From Phoronis australis (taxonomy: Eukaryota; Phoronida; Phoronidae), in contig NMRA01000739.1 of assembly GCA_002633005.1 (NCBI GenBank), forward strand, positions 52,097 to 116,096: a DNA stretch of 64,000 nucleotides. The letters run 5' to 3'. The translations under genes were made by a program, and so were the position numbers. The stretch's first letter is position 1. Each line of letters opens with the position of its first letter. Shown here piece by piece: positions 48,527 to 61,722 of the stretch. A model generated the notes under the pieces. That model searched no databases, was not told the DNA's origin, and saw nothing but the letters and a program-made list of their open reading frames with translations.

Positions 48527-49189
48527 TGAAGTTGTCCCCTATATAATCAGATGAGAAACAATTCTTGTTAAGGACTGACAATCTTTCATTTCTCGAGACA
48601 TTAATCGGCGAATAAAATGACACGCCGTGACAACTCGCCTGAGCCTGAAAACAATAATGAACAGCGACGCTTAATGTCTAGAAATGACACCTACCTTGGC
48701 TAAAAAGGAATGAAATTTGGAACCACTTTCTTAATGCTAAGTTAGGTTCATGTCGCTTTGATATCAAATGGATATCCGATTAAAAAACAGCTGACACTCT
48801 ACCAAACAATTATGTTTATAAAGGGTAGTAAACGCCGATTAAACATATTATAAAACTGTCAATTATCATACTACACCAAGAAACTGCTCTGAATCTTCGT
48901 CAACTCTCAAAATTTCAAAATCAGTTCGAACGTCTCACAAGGTATTCAAAATCGGAAAATATTAACACTTCGAATGAGTTAAAATTTATCCTAGAAAATT
49001 TCCAAAATTGGCTAAGTTTGTTTCATATTTCAAAAATGACTGATGAAATTCCCATGAAATTTCGAATGCTAATTTCATGCACTTTTCTTTAAAACGTAAT
49101 TGGAAATTGCTTTTAAAATGCTCTACCTTTTACATGAAGAGCTGTCAAAAATAAGAATTCATGACTTTCATGAGGAAACTCCCTAAGTC

Positions 49190-49500
49190 ACGTGACAGGA
49201 AAACAAAACGATTATTACAAAACTGTAACAGCGTTTCGGAGATTTCATCTTGAATATTTACATTTTATCAAATGAAATTAAATCGTGTTATTGAAACCGC
49301 TGTTTTGCTATTAAATGTACTTACTTTTTTCAGATTTTCCTACAAATGCATGGCCAGGTGCCCAATTTAATGGCAAATTGGCAAATAGTCAACTCTCAAA
49401 TTCTAGTACAGGCTTTCTAGTTGCAGAAAAATATGTTTTTGAGGAGTTATAATCCATAGTGTTGCAGATATTTGGCTAAATACGCAAACTTGTCGATTAC
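49190..49500 (+). repeat. Diverged interspersed repeat X, copy 3
   Basis: It shares GAGATTTCATCTTGAA, GCTGTTTTGCTATTAAAT, TTAATGGCAAATTGGCA, AGAAAAATATG and TTGCAGATATTTGGCTAAAT with the 20.5 kb copy, in the same order. No coding capacity or terminal structure was seen. Confidence 0.55.
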
Positions 49501-49509
49501 ACTACATCG

Positions 49510-52500
49510 TTATTGACAAGGAAAGCCTTGAATCATGGAGTGGAGGCCTTATCTGTCGTACTAGAGTCTCAGGGGAACTGTTAAAAGGATGATTGAATAA
49601 CACAAGAGACCAAGTTTTTGATGACCTCACTACAACGATCGGTAGGCCTAACCATCCAGTTTTAATGAAGTGTCTTTGGCAAAAGTGCACCCCTTGCTGC
49701 TCAGAATAGTAGAAAACATACCCTTACCCTAAACGCTTGTGCACATCACATGTCGAAATCCCGAAAAAGATCACGCTCACGGGCTTGCACAGATTTTGGG
49801 TGGTGCCCCCTTTGGATTTAAAACTGACTTAATTGTCTCCAATTCTCAAGTTGCATCTGCATTTCGCCATGTTTAGATGGATAACCCCAAAATCTTCTGA
49901 AAATTTTTCTTGAGTAGTTGGTGGTTTCGATGCTCTTGTTTGTAATGGACACAACACCCTGAACACGGCAAGGAATATTACGAGACCGATTTTGTAAGTC
50001 TAAAAGGCGTCATAATCTGAAGGTTGTTGTTAGTCAGCTACATGAACAGAACGAAATGCAGTTTTAATTAAAAGAGGTATAATTTTGTTATTCAGCGACA
50101 ACATGTTCATGAGTACTATGTAATTGCAAAATTCGGAATATGATGTTATGCTCGATTATATATCAACTTTGCACGAATACATACACTTTGTCAACGAATT
50201 TCATCTCCTATAATGAACTTGTTAATCATTTCTTCACAAAACACAAAGGTCGAGCCAGTTTTAAGATTACCGAATCAAAATCTCCAAATTTGTATTGAAA
50301 CACCCTGCAACTAATAGCATGGGAAATATCAATTTTAGGTTACTAATCGAACGTAAATTCTTACCTGTATATGATGCCCGATCACTTGCGTTCTCTGACA
50401 AAACTCGGTTAGGTAACGTTTGGGAGGTCATAGTTTCTTGAAAACGACATCACAAACATTGTTAGTTTACTCTTGGTAGGTTCACTAATTGACAGAATTT
50501 TTAAGGTTTTGAACGTACATGTATAGCTATGTACTGTGAAAATAAAAATGCAATACCAACGTGAAATACATGTAGGTAGAAATTATTAGATTGAAGTCAT
50601 TCATAATTTCTCATTGACGTTTACTGCAAAGAATGCTGGGCAATCGTGCTTGTAACTTAGGTAAAAATTACCTTTTTTTAAATATGCTGCGTCTATAACA
50701 GCAACTTCTTTTCAAACAGACAAGAAAGCTTTATCGTAAACATACGCACTACAGCTTAAATCTGGCGTTAATTCAATAGAAGAGAAAATTGTCATCCAAA
50801 ATTACTTTCAAGATAATTACCGGGCGTTTTTGATTAGACACACAATTATTTATGTATACCCAATAGAGTCCTAATTCAATTGTTCACGTCTCTGGCGTTC
50901 CCTTGCAATTTTCCGTGCGTTTGGTAAAAGTTTAAAACTAATTTGGGTTCTTAATATTTAATGACCTTGACTGATTGCTAGCGAAAATGAGGAAATTGCG
51001 TTAACTGTGCGCGAAAAATATTTCTCCTAAGAGCATATGTTTTCTGCTTTATAGGTTATACATGTATTTCTTTTTCATATTTTTGATAAATCTGAAGTGT
51101 TGTCAGAGTGTGTTCTGAAGCACGAATAGAAAATGGGCAGAATTTAAGTCAACACTTCCTTGTTGTTTATACCCATTGAACTTCAATTTGTGGTCGTTAT
51201 TTTGCAGAAAAAGTCACTTCTTGAATTACTTAAAAATTTAATTACTGCCCGCCCCATCAATCCGCGACCATCTGTTTTGCAATGCCTTATTCAACTTCTC
51301 CCGCAACCTAATGAGTGGTTAATTGTCGTCAGAATTAAAAGCCTGATTATCCCCGATTAATTGTCTCAAAATACTTATGAGTAATCCCAAGCGATAGACA
51401 CGTACGAATACACTAAATAGATATGACGTCAACAATGCAATCAACTACCGGCAAAAAGGACAACTTAAAATAAATTCCCAAGTTCACCTAATATTTATGA
51501 TTACTCAAGTGCCTGTCGTACGATACTTTTGCATTAAATTTTCATTTTCGAACAAAAAATCTGAACTCCCAGGAAAACAACTCTGCTTAGAGTGGTGAAT
51601 TATTGCTAATTGCTTATAATGGACAATTTTACAATGGCTTAAACAAAAAATTTCTTTTTATCATGAAAAAACCTGTTGTTTTTGCCAAATTTTGTGTACT
51701 ATTTGTAGTTAATATCACTGCTCATTAGCTATACAACAATGATGATCGTGCGACTGCTTTTTTACGAAAATATTGAGATAAAATTGTTACGACTTTTCAA
51801 AGCTCACTATCGGGTGTTAAGCTGACAATTCATCAAAAACTAATATAATAATTGAATTAAACCAAAAAGAAATAGTTAGTCGTAAATTAATGTGGACCAA
51901 CAGACGACAGAATCTAATTAATTAATATCGAAATAGACACTTGCGTTAATCACTCGTGAATAAGCGAGCAAAACGACGGTGGTGCTGAAAAAAAACCCGC
52001 GTCCTTTAGTAAACGAGATGATCTAGGTGGTTTATGTACATACACTGTACGTACACGTGTAAGTTAACCCCGGAGATCCTTAGAAATGGACCGAACCATT
52101 GATTTCTTCCAATGAACGACGATGTTTGCTTCAACCCTAATAACTATTTCCCGTTTAGTTCGCATTCCAGACGATACCGATTTTCAGAGGCCTTGTTTCA
52201 ATCACTCTTTTGTTAATCGCCGGGCTCATTTTTGTCCGATGTCCCGACGTAAACGTCATTTATAAACGAGCTAACTGAATACATTATGTAAACACACATG
52301 GACTCAAAACTATTGCCAATACTTTACGGTAAACAAATAAAAACCCACTGCAGCCTTTGGGAAGATTTTTATCGTATTTTTCCTGCGAAAGAATGGTTCA
52401 ACGCTAACTTGTCGCAAAGAATTCAATTTCAGAAGCCAAATACGTTAAAACTTACCAGTTTCTGTCCTTGATGTCTCAGTTTATTTCAGCCAGTATTTTA

Positions 52501-53080
52501 CTGCAGTGAAGACATCGCTAATGCGATAATGGGCCTGTACAACACCACGGGAGTTTGGATCAACTGTCGAGACGTAAAGGGCGAACGGCGACAACGGTTC
52601 TCCTCGGTTGATGAAGCATTGTTCAGCTATAGGATACCACTGAACGGCCCGGTTTCCTAATGTAGCATTGTTTTACGGCTGTATCGGCAAAACTGCGAAC
52701 CATAGGCAATAACATTGTGTTTCTGTAATTAAGACAGTGTCTTTTTTGTACAGCAGTTGTAAATAACATGATTATGATCTACATCAAGTATCTGTAATAT
52801 TTTTCTCCTGTTTACAAGTTTAGTCTCCTCCTGCGAGTATTCGGTGTTTAGTTCGTAAAAAATGGTTTAGACAAGATTGAGTAGAATTCGTTACTAATTC
52901 TAAACAACTTTATTCTCCGTGCAGAATGGCTGGTTCTGGTTTTAGGCCAAATAAAGACAACAAACCAAATAACACTTTCTAACTGTCATTCTCTCTTGTT
53001 TGATTGTTCTCCAGTGTTCTCCTTTTAGATGTCAGGTTTCCTACTGACGAAGTTTGGAGCAAAGAAACTAAGCGTCTGAA
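49510..53080. other. Intergenic, AT-rich, nothing recognised
   Basis: No convincing exon, RNA gene or repeat family was seen in this 3.5 kb. The stretch 51.4-52.5 kb is rich in TAATTA-like motifs; that alone does not support an enhancer call. Confidence 0.35.
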
Positions 53081-53084
53081 TTTT

Positions 53085-53375
53085 GTATAAAGTATACATT
53101 TGGCTAAGTGATGTTTACTTGTATAAAGTATACCTTTAGCTAAGTGATGTTTACTTGTATAAAATATACCTTTAGCTAAGTGATGTTTACTTGTATAAAG
53201 TATACCTTTGGCAAAGTGATGTTTACTTGTATAAAGTATACCTTTGGCTAAGTGATGTTTACTTGTATAAAGTATACCTTTGGCTAAGTGATGTTTACTT
53301 GTATAAAGTATACATGTACCTTTGTCTAAGTGATGTTTACTTGTATAAAGTATACCTTTGGCTAAGTGATGTTTA
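53085..53375 (+). repeat. 36-bp tandem repeat, about eight copies
   Basis: The unit is GTATAAAGTATACCTTTGGC plus TAAGTGATGTTTACTT. One late copy carries a 6-bp insertion (ATGTAC). The unit is a multiple of three, so one frame stays open as a 12-residue repeat (YKVYLWLSDVYL), but nothing indicates a gene. Confidence 0.95.
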
Positions 53376-53449
53376 TTTGTTTTCTGTCTTAGAAATGAAA
53401 TTACTTTCTTCAGCGTGTATTATACACTTCGACATTCTATGATTTTGTT

Positions 53450-54230
53450 TGTAACCATGGTCGCATTAACGGTTACGTTTATAATGGTTTTGAGTGCTCA
53501 GTTGTGTCGGGTAAGAAAATCTTTAATATTACGATGTCTTGGAAATATTAAATGTATTGCGTTTTGGCTCCACTAATGCTTAGAACGTAGCCGATTTTAC
53601 ATTGTTTCTCTCCACGTAAGCTTGAATGAACAACTGAGTTCATTTAAGAAAGAATACACGAAAAAGACGTAATTTTAAACAAAATAATAATTTTATTTCT
53701 TGATATTTTTGAAAAATGGTAACGAGAGGTGGAGACGCTGATTGTTTTTCAGTATTTCTTTTTAAAATGGTCGTTTAAGGTTTTATTTTGTAGCTAATTT
53801 CAAGCATGAACGAAACTGGACAAAAAGCAAAGAAAATCACGTGAAGTCGATCATTTTTATAAAATGTTTTTCACTTTTCAATAAGTCATTTTTATGTTAT
53901 TTTTCAAAACCTGATGCTGCTGTTCTCTGAAACGTCTGTATAGTGATAATTTTTACTAAATAAATTAACATTATAACTGTGATCCTTTTACTTTCGTTTT
54001 GAGATTTGGTAAATAGGCGATATTCCGTCACAATTTCACAACCACATCAAAAAATAAAGCTAAATAAAATCCTTCGCACTCATTCGAAGTTGTATTAGAT
54101 TTCAAATTTTGTAATTTCGTAAAATTTGACTGACTGGATACAAGGTTTACAAAGTCAAGCGCTCGTTTTGTCACCACCGTGACATTATGATTACAAGCGT
54201 CGAGTTGTGCAGAAAGCCTGCGTTATTTGT
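53450..54230. other. Intergenic, nothing recognised
   Basis: AT-rich sequence without recognised features. Confidence 0.35.
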
Positions 54231-54231
54231 G

Positions 54232-54300
54232 GCAGGCCCGTAGCAAGGGTTTCCGGGGGGTGGGTCGATCGAACTCCCGCCCGCGAAAATGGTCCAGCCC
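54232..54300 (+). mobile_element. Possible MITE end fragment
   Basis: GCCCGTAGCAAGGGTTTCCG followed by GGGGG resembles the G-run terminus of hAT-like MITEs. The other end was not found. Confidence 0.2.
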
Positions 54301-54439
54301 AAGCATACATGATATATTTGAACACTGACGACAACAAAAGTGTTGTAGCTTTTACTGGTATTACTAACTGCAATAATAATCAAGTTGGGACTAATTTCGA
54401 ATTCGCTGCTGGTCCAAAGCGCTTTGCGTAATCACTTCG

Positions 54440-56830
54440 GCTTGCCACCCGGCAATTTCGCCAAATGGCCAGATATGTGCGCAGATGACAGAATTGGGCT
54501 GACGATTAGAGGATATGCTGTGTGTTCTTGAGCCACCGACAATCACGTTGAACGTGCGTGGTGACTACACCATAGGGTAACAAGTACCTAGAACTAAATG
54601 TCTATACGTTCATAGTAGCGAGAGCTCCCAAAAAGTATTATGCGAATGCCTTAAAATCGATTTATCAACAAAACAGTTGAAAATAGGTTTGTTATTTGCT
54701 ATTTAGATTTAATGACGTGAAGTGCAGTTTTCTTAGAATTAAAAGTTATCATCGAGTATGTTGTCCATCCCTTGCACTCTTTGGTTGTGAATTGGTGGAA
54801 TAACACGCATGTGTTGTGTGCTTTTTCATTTTTTTTTAATTCAGTTCACGTAACTTCAATAGGCAGTCCTCTGTCGTTCCTCCAAAAGCAGACATTTCAC
54901 TACCGTGTGTATTAACACAGAGAGAATCCCGCCGACGAGCACATTCATTGTGGGTTTAATAAAAAACCTAATGGCGCACGGCCTCGCCGACTTAGACACT
55001 GTACGAGCAGCAAACTTGACGCTAGAGATTTACAAGGTTACTTGCAACTACTCTACGTTTCAATACTCATAAGGTTTATTGCCCGAAGGTCCACTGATCC
55101 GAATGTTATTATTCCGAAACCAGGTTCACAACTCCGACTGTTTACTATTCTGAGTGAGTGCTAATGAGACGGAAATAACGTGCATAAAATGTTGTATTTG
55201 TGATCATTTAGTAACCATTTAAAGGGTGTGCAAAAGTTGAACGTTGATTGCTTTGTGTGCCTACATGTATAAGACGACCTATTCTCAAACAAGGGAAATC
55301 TGGGAGACGGGGAACTTTTTATTATCATTTCACAGCTGCGGCGACTAACGGACGGCTTTAAATTTGACAACACACGATGTGACTCTCTGACTTAGTAAAG
55401 ACTGGCACGGATAGAGTACCCTACTGCTTTTACTTTGACACGGTCATACGCGTATGGTAGTTCCAGTGCGGTGGGTGAGGTAGCGGGTATACTTTTCAGC
55501 CGTGCTTGACATGGTTTTGTTAATGCATCGTGGTTGATAATTCATCAATATTCCTGTTCCATACTGTTTTGAAAATTCCAAGTACGTATCAGTTTCTTCG
55601 TATTCATAACACATGCTTTGTAGCCCAATTTTGCATGCCCAAGAAATCCAAACATTGTGTACTATTACCCGGGCGTTGTTTCGGTATACATGTGGGTACA
55701 CCGGTTACTGAGTCCAACAGCCGAAATATTGTCTAGTTTTACAAATAGAAGTATAAAAATTACGCCTCAGTCCGAAATTCCATATGTTTTCGGAGATGTG
55801 AGCTTTCGGAGTAGTGAACTGTTCCCCCGCTAGAAGCAATTCAAACAACACTGCACAGAATTACATCTACATGTACCAGCCTGACAAAATTTTCATCAAG
55901 TTATTCTCTGGTAGATTCAGTTTCATTTTTTCACAAAAGTACCGATGAAAAATCAGGAACCAAGACGAAAAAGAAATTGCAATATAGTCAACAATTCAAA
56001 AATTCAGTGTTAATTTCGCCGGGGCCATTTTTCTGTAAGTATTTTTTCCTTTTTAGATAGCATGGGTTTACATGTGGGCAAACATAATTCGATTTTGATA
56101 TTTGATCCTGTACGCGTTTTTTACGTAGGCCTACAATATGGACAAGAAAAGTGCAGACGGTAGTGGCTTAATCGAAGTCTCGTCATTCCTTAAGAGCCTG
56201 CGAGACAACGACTACATACATGTAACGTGACTAATTTCAAACATTGCCTGTTACGAAAGTAAATAGGATATTGTTTTCCATATTCCAATTAGCTTTTTGG
56301 AAATAATGGGATCGTTAGTAAGTCTGGTTTTACGGCATCTACAGTACTTAAATCATGCTTTTGAAATTGGCAAAGATGTCTTTAGTCTTCACATTTTGGA
56401 GATATTTAGCAAAATAGTTCTGTGCCAAATAAGTGAGGATTTATGGTACGCAAATTCTATGATCAACATGTATTGTATTTACAAAGGATTCAAATTACAG
56501 AGCCATCTTGACGTTTTTTTTGTCAGTCAGACCAGCAATTATGAATAATAGATGATTAGAAGCGCTCTTCGTCGAAAACATAATTGACCTGTTCAAGTTA
56601 TTAAACATGTTGCCTGTCATGCGTGAACTCTCTGAGCGCAATAACGAGAACCCTAATTGTCAGATTGTGTTCTGGGTCAGCAAAGACACCGTGTAAGTGG
56701 AAGAAAATCAATTTGATATGACTTTCAAACAGTTTGCTTTTATCGGAAATTCACTCCGATTGACACCGATGCGCACTGACTTACTGACATCTTTCGGCTG
56801 AATCACAAACCTTTAGACAATGGCGCGCTA
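54440..56830. other. Intergenic, nothing recognised
   Basis: No coding exon or repeat family seen. The palindrome TACATGTA occurs at 55263, 55869 and 56217. Confidence 0.35.
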
Positions 56831-56834
56831 TATA

Positions 56835-56909
56835 CATGGGTGGCGCACCATAGGGGGCTTGCGGGAAGGGCTATAGTCCCCACTTATTTCATGTGCTGGA
56901 CCGCGCATG
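56835..56909 (-). mobile_element. MITE-C copy
   Basis: It reads CATGGGTGGCGCACCATAGG at the left and CACTTATTTCATGTGCTGG then CCGCGCATG at the right, with GGGCTATAGTCCCC in the centre. It is inverse to the 45161 copy. Confidence 0.55.
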
Positions 56910-57369
56910 ATATAGTATCATAGACTATAGTCTATAATCTATGTTAGCATCATACCATCCGCACAATCAACGAGACATCCTCGCCGCAAACCATTGAACC
57001 TGAATCCTGCATACTTGTCACAGGATCATTTGCACATACATATATCAGATTGTTCAAGGCTAATTCGTGGGATTGGTAGATGTCATCTGATCATATAAGG
57101 GTTGCGGTACAACACTGAAAGTCGTACACTAAGAGGTGTAATTTAATTGACAACGCCTCCGTAAAAATGGCCTATTTAGGGCACGTATTGTTATAAATGA
57201 GGCCAAAGGGCATTTGCCGTTATAGTATACAGGACCTCACCTTGTTTCTTTACTCAGATTTGAGATGAGTCTGAGCTCGTACGTAAATAACTGACAGACT
57301 TGTAATGGAAATTTATGCTACAATAAGTATTATAACCGTAATTTCTATTTTGATAGTTTATGTTATTAC

Positions 57370-57446
57370 TAATACCATTATTATTATTGTTATTATTGTG
57401 ATCATCATCGTCGTCATCATCATCATCATCATCATCATCATCAACA
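57370..57446 (+). repeat. ATT/CAT triplet microsatellite
   Basis: Imperfect ATT units change to about eleven CAT units at 57408-57443, directly abutting a MITE-C end. Confidence 0.9.
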
Positions 57447-57545
57447 CTTTTTTCAGTGCTTTGCCGCCCATGGTCTATGAACGGTGCACCTCAGGGGTAC
57501 TGGGGGCGTTAGCCCCCCCACTTTTTCAGTGCTGCGCCGCCCCTG
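57446..57545 (-). mobile_element. MITE-C, partial plus complete copy
   Basis: A half copy (TTTTTTCAGTGCTTTGCCGCCCATG, to 57472) is followed by a second (GGTGCACCTCAGGGG to TTTTTCAGTGCTGCGCCGCCC). The inner centre is GGGGGCGTTAGCCCCCCC. Confidence 0.55.
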
Positions 57546-57647
57546 CGAGTTCCCGTGGGTCGACAAGTGCGAACTGAATTGTTTGTCAATCTTTCAATAG
57601 ATGTCTCTGGGCATACTATTTCTATTTCACCCAACAGATGCCGCTCA

Positions 57648-57888
57648 TATAAAAAGTAATGGCGGACTCAGGCGAAACTTTCAAGACTTTGTGTTGAACG
57701 GTTTGTGTTGAGTTTTGTGTGGCATGAACTGTGACCGAATCTCGAAATTAAAAACACGAGTTGCTTCCAGAGCAGACATTGATATTGAACTGTAGACGAG
57801 TTCGGTGTCGTGAGAGTGTGTTAACAGCTTAAAAAATCTGTGTAGTGCAAGTCAAGTGACTGTTTGTTTTGTTGACGTCTTGCGTACA
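57648..57888 (+). promoter_or_regulatory. Candidate promoter and noncoding first exon
   Basis: TATAAAA lies at 57648-57654, and 57888 is followed by a strong donor GTAAGT (TACA|GTAAGT). The stretch between has no long open frame, so it would be a 5' untranslated exon. The matching acceptor may be the one before 61723 or 61740. This is inference from signals only. Confidence 0.3.
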
Positions 57889-58288
57889 GTAAGTTGGATA
57901 GGTGGTTCCCTCTAACTCCAAATCTACTCATCAGATATAACCAAAAGATACCTCATTTGATTCGTTTATCATTAATCTCCACCCATGCGAAGACAAATTT
58001 CAGGTGCAATGTCGTCTCCTCTTGATATTTAGACTCAAATACAAGATCCTAAAATGGACTGACAGCCATTATTTACTAGCCCATTAATTTCATCAACATT
58101 TTATCCCTATTAGTCTCTTGTGTTTTTCAAATCCATATCCTCTCATTATCACCACATTTCATTGGAATAATTGAACGTGAAGACTGTGGCCTATAGTAGA
58201 CAGTTATGTCCATCTCTAAGCTGACTCCAGGGGGAGCTTCATATGCTGGAAGCTTTTCTGTGAATTATGCTCATGCACTGATTAGAAC

Positions 58289-58590
58289 ATCAAATTATAG
58301 TGCTGTGAATTGAACCCGTAACTTGCTTTGTGCTTCATGTTGTGATAAATGAATGCAATTGTGCTTTGCTAACACTGTGAATTGTACCCAGTGACAATAC
58401 TTTGTGAAGTTCGTGTGCCCTTGGACCACCTAATATTGTTGTCCAGGATATCAAAATTACAGTGCAGCTGTGGATTGAAACAGTACTTTGCTTTGTTCTT
58501 CATATCATAAATACAATTGTGCTCACGCTGTGTATTATTACCAGTTACCCAGGTCCCAGACCTTAATCTTTAAGTTCTTGTGCTCTGCTA
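58289..58590 (+). repeat. Diverged tandem duplication, about 155 bp unit
   Basis: Blocks ATCAAATTATAGTGC, TGTGAATTGAACCC, ACTTGCTTTGTGCTTCAT, CAATTGTGCT and CACTGTGAATTGTACCCAGT of the first unit recur in order in the second (from about 58448), with many substitutions. Confidence 0.6.
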
Positions 58591-59449
58591 TCTTTTGCAT
58601 CTTTCATGCATTAATTGTCCCTGGACATAACTGCTAAATATTGATGCTTTTTGCCTACATTTGTGATCGTTCCCTATCATTACTGGAGATTTGATCGTGT
58701 ACTTACATGGACTTCTACCCATCCTGGCTGAATATTTAGACGTTCCAAGAATCCTTGCCAACATCACCAAATAAGATTACTAGTACTCTCAATCAAATGA
58801 ATGGCATTAATGAGCACCTGATATTGTCATATCCGACCAATCCAAAGTATACTAGCCTGCATTCCCTCATGAAGAGTTTTATATGGTACTGTCTGAGAGA
58901 GGTACCTGACTCTAATTCTCTAAAAGGCATGCTACCTATAGTACTCCAATAATGAAAGGCTATATCATTTAAAATGAGCTGGATAAGAGCGACCCTCTTT
59001 CAATCATAGTGTCTACTTCTTTAAATAAAATTTTTCATGATTTCACAAAAATAGGAAAAGAGAGTCATCTGATTCCATCATTGGGGCGCCATCTGTGAGG
59101 GGTCATGCAAGAAAAATGTTGCATCAGGGAGCTCCTTCCAAATATTAGGATTTATATCAAATGATATCCAGTTTGCCCAAAGCAGGAAATGAAAGATACC
59201 ATCACCCCTCACCTTAGCGAGTTCCCTGGAGAAATGGGACTTTGTATTTCCTTAAAAACTGTCTTCTGGAATTCAGAAATCTGAATCAATATGCCCTGGA
59301 ATGTCTGTGCATAACAACTTGTGTCATGTTTTGTATGAACAAGAGCACATTTAAGGTGAGGTAGATGATCTATGCTGCAAGTTTTGTTTGTTTAGTGAGA
59401 CACCCTAACTGAAAGTTCATGACTAGGCACCCCCTATCAGTAAATCCAG

Positions 59450-59775
59450 CATATATGCAAGTAATTCTTAAACCAGTGTAGAAATGTATATCGCAAACAT
59501 TTTTAAGTCTGGTCTGCATGCCACCTGTTAGCCTCAACAAGTGACCTAATGAATAAAAGTGAGAAGATTTCTTCCGCAACCGGGACTCAACACGGGACTC
59601 GGAGACGGTCTAGTCCACTGAGCCATTGGGACCACTGGTCGAATGCAGAAATCCAATCACACTTAGTAGTGGGCATCTTGCCCTTGAATTCCTGATTGTA
59701 TATAATTAGGTAATTCTTAAACCAGTGTGGCAGTGTATATCGTAAACATAAAAATGTTGGCAATAAATCCAGCAC
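59450..59775 (-). repeat. Repeat pair around a tRNA-like Pol III promoter (candidate SINE)
   Basis: Minus-strand sequence from 59632 reads CAATGGCTCAGTGGACTAGA, with TGGCTCAGTGG an exact A-box match. About 35 bases on it reads TGTTGAGTCCCGG, like a B box. AATTCTTAAACCAGTGT then TATATCG and AAACAT occurs both at 59463-59500 and 59704-59750 in the same orientation, on either side of the tRNA-like head. This suggests a tRNA-derived SINE, perhaps in two nested or tandem copies. Confidence 0.5.
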
Positions 59776-61722
59776 ACCTTCCTGTGCTCATCGCTCGAAT
59801 GTTTCATCTTCATGCCTGCAAATGATTGAGGAAAACACTCACTCCTGATCATCTCCCTATATTTCCTACATGTTTGCACAATGAGAGACTGTCCCCAACC
59901 GCATGAATGGGGGCCCTAAACTTCCACTCAGGCCTTTAAGCAGGGTATGTCCTAGCACTAATCTGGACGCTCTGACAAGAACGTCCATTGTATCATGTGT
60001 ATGGCCCACAGTCAATCGGAACCTTTCAAGTTTGGACACACACACATTGTAATGATTAATAGGAAACCTAGGCGCATAGCTGTAGGGAGAAGTGAGCTCA
60101 CAGTGGTGGCTCTTTTTTAAAGCAGGAAGAAATATTCAGTTGTATGCAAAGTACATATACAATGTTGCTGTGTTCAAACTAGGTTGAAAGCATTGAGTAT
60201 CCAACACCTTTCAAGTATTAGCACATGTTTGTTTGTCAAAGGTTCTTCCACTGCTGGCTATGCTCCCAGTGGTCTTAGCTCCACATGACAGTACTATATG
60301 TATATAGGGTTCATACTTTAGTGTAACTCCAAACTGGTGTTTCAGAGATGTAATTTCTCAATTTTCATCTTTTGAAAAACACCAAAAGCGAAATAAATGT
60401 CATTATTTTAATACAATATTGTGCCACAAAAATATGCCCAGTTAAATTTTTTGAGTTTGCGCCGGTTTCATGATTTTCAATGTATGTTTTAAGGTTTTAA
60501 TATTGAACAAAAGTGCCACCTGTTGCCAAAATATAAATCACACATCATACATGTGCATTTTTCTTGTTTTCTAACTGCAGCTCTGATGACTCATTTTACA
60601 GAATATTAAAACTAATAAAAATGATATGACAAACTTTATAACATTGACTCCAGATCACTAAAAACATAGTGCACTCATTGTTTAACCAATATCTTTTTGT
60701 TTGGTAAGCTACTTGGCTGTTTGTGTAAATTTAGGTGTAAAAGTTTTGGTCAACAGAGTTTTTTAGTAAAAAAAGCTCACTACACTGTTTTGTAAACTTA
60801 GATGTAAAAAGTTTGATCTATGCATTTTTTTTGTAAAAAACCCTTAGTCTGTGTGTGGGGGGGACTGCTGGTGAGCAGTCGTGGGGGTGGGGAGGTTACA
60901 CGTTATTGAAATCATGGACGCCCTGGAATATTGGGAACCCCATTTTGGACACCCTATTTTCGAAATTCTGGATAAAGGCCTGCCTCCACCCCTCAAGTTT
61001 TCAAGTATTCAGGTTAGATAACCTGAATTCTCCATTGGTCAGTGACTCCATTTAGGTCAGGTATTAACCTTAATCCTTCAGTACCTGTGTACCTTGACCC
61101 TATACCAGATTCAGGTGTTGGAGTTAATACCTGTTGCTTTGTTTGTTTTTGTATTATCTTGTTGGCCCATATCACTTGGTATAAATCACATTGGTGAGTT
61201 TTCTTGTTGTGTTAAAATTCTGGCACTTTTTGAATACCATTTATTTGACTCCAACAGCACAGTTTTCATGTACCTTACTGGTCTATGTTTGGCTTATTTC
61301 CCACCCTTTGAAATTTCCATATTTTTACATTCAAATGCCCAATTTCTACAATTGAAAATGTCTGTGTCTCATTTTGAGCCAATTTTAGTTCCCAAATGTA
61401 CAAACCTTTCTTACTTTTGAGTCACGGTCAGCATCAACACCTTTTTGACGTACAGTAAGTAAGTACAGGGTCAGTCTCTACTTTTATTTGACTCTTGCAT
61501 TTTTGCATGCGGTTCTCAAGAATGTAGTTCTGTGGCATTTATCCGAATTGGCCGTTGGAGTTAATGCGGGTCCCCAACTTCTCAAAAATTGAATTGCCTA
61601 TTCACGACGCCCACCTATCTGATTTTTAGTTTGGAAATTTAGCACTTAGCGTCCTGGGTATTTACTTAGTATTGGATGAGTATTATAAAAGTTTGAAACG
61701 AAGCTCATTTTGTTGTTTTCAG

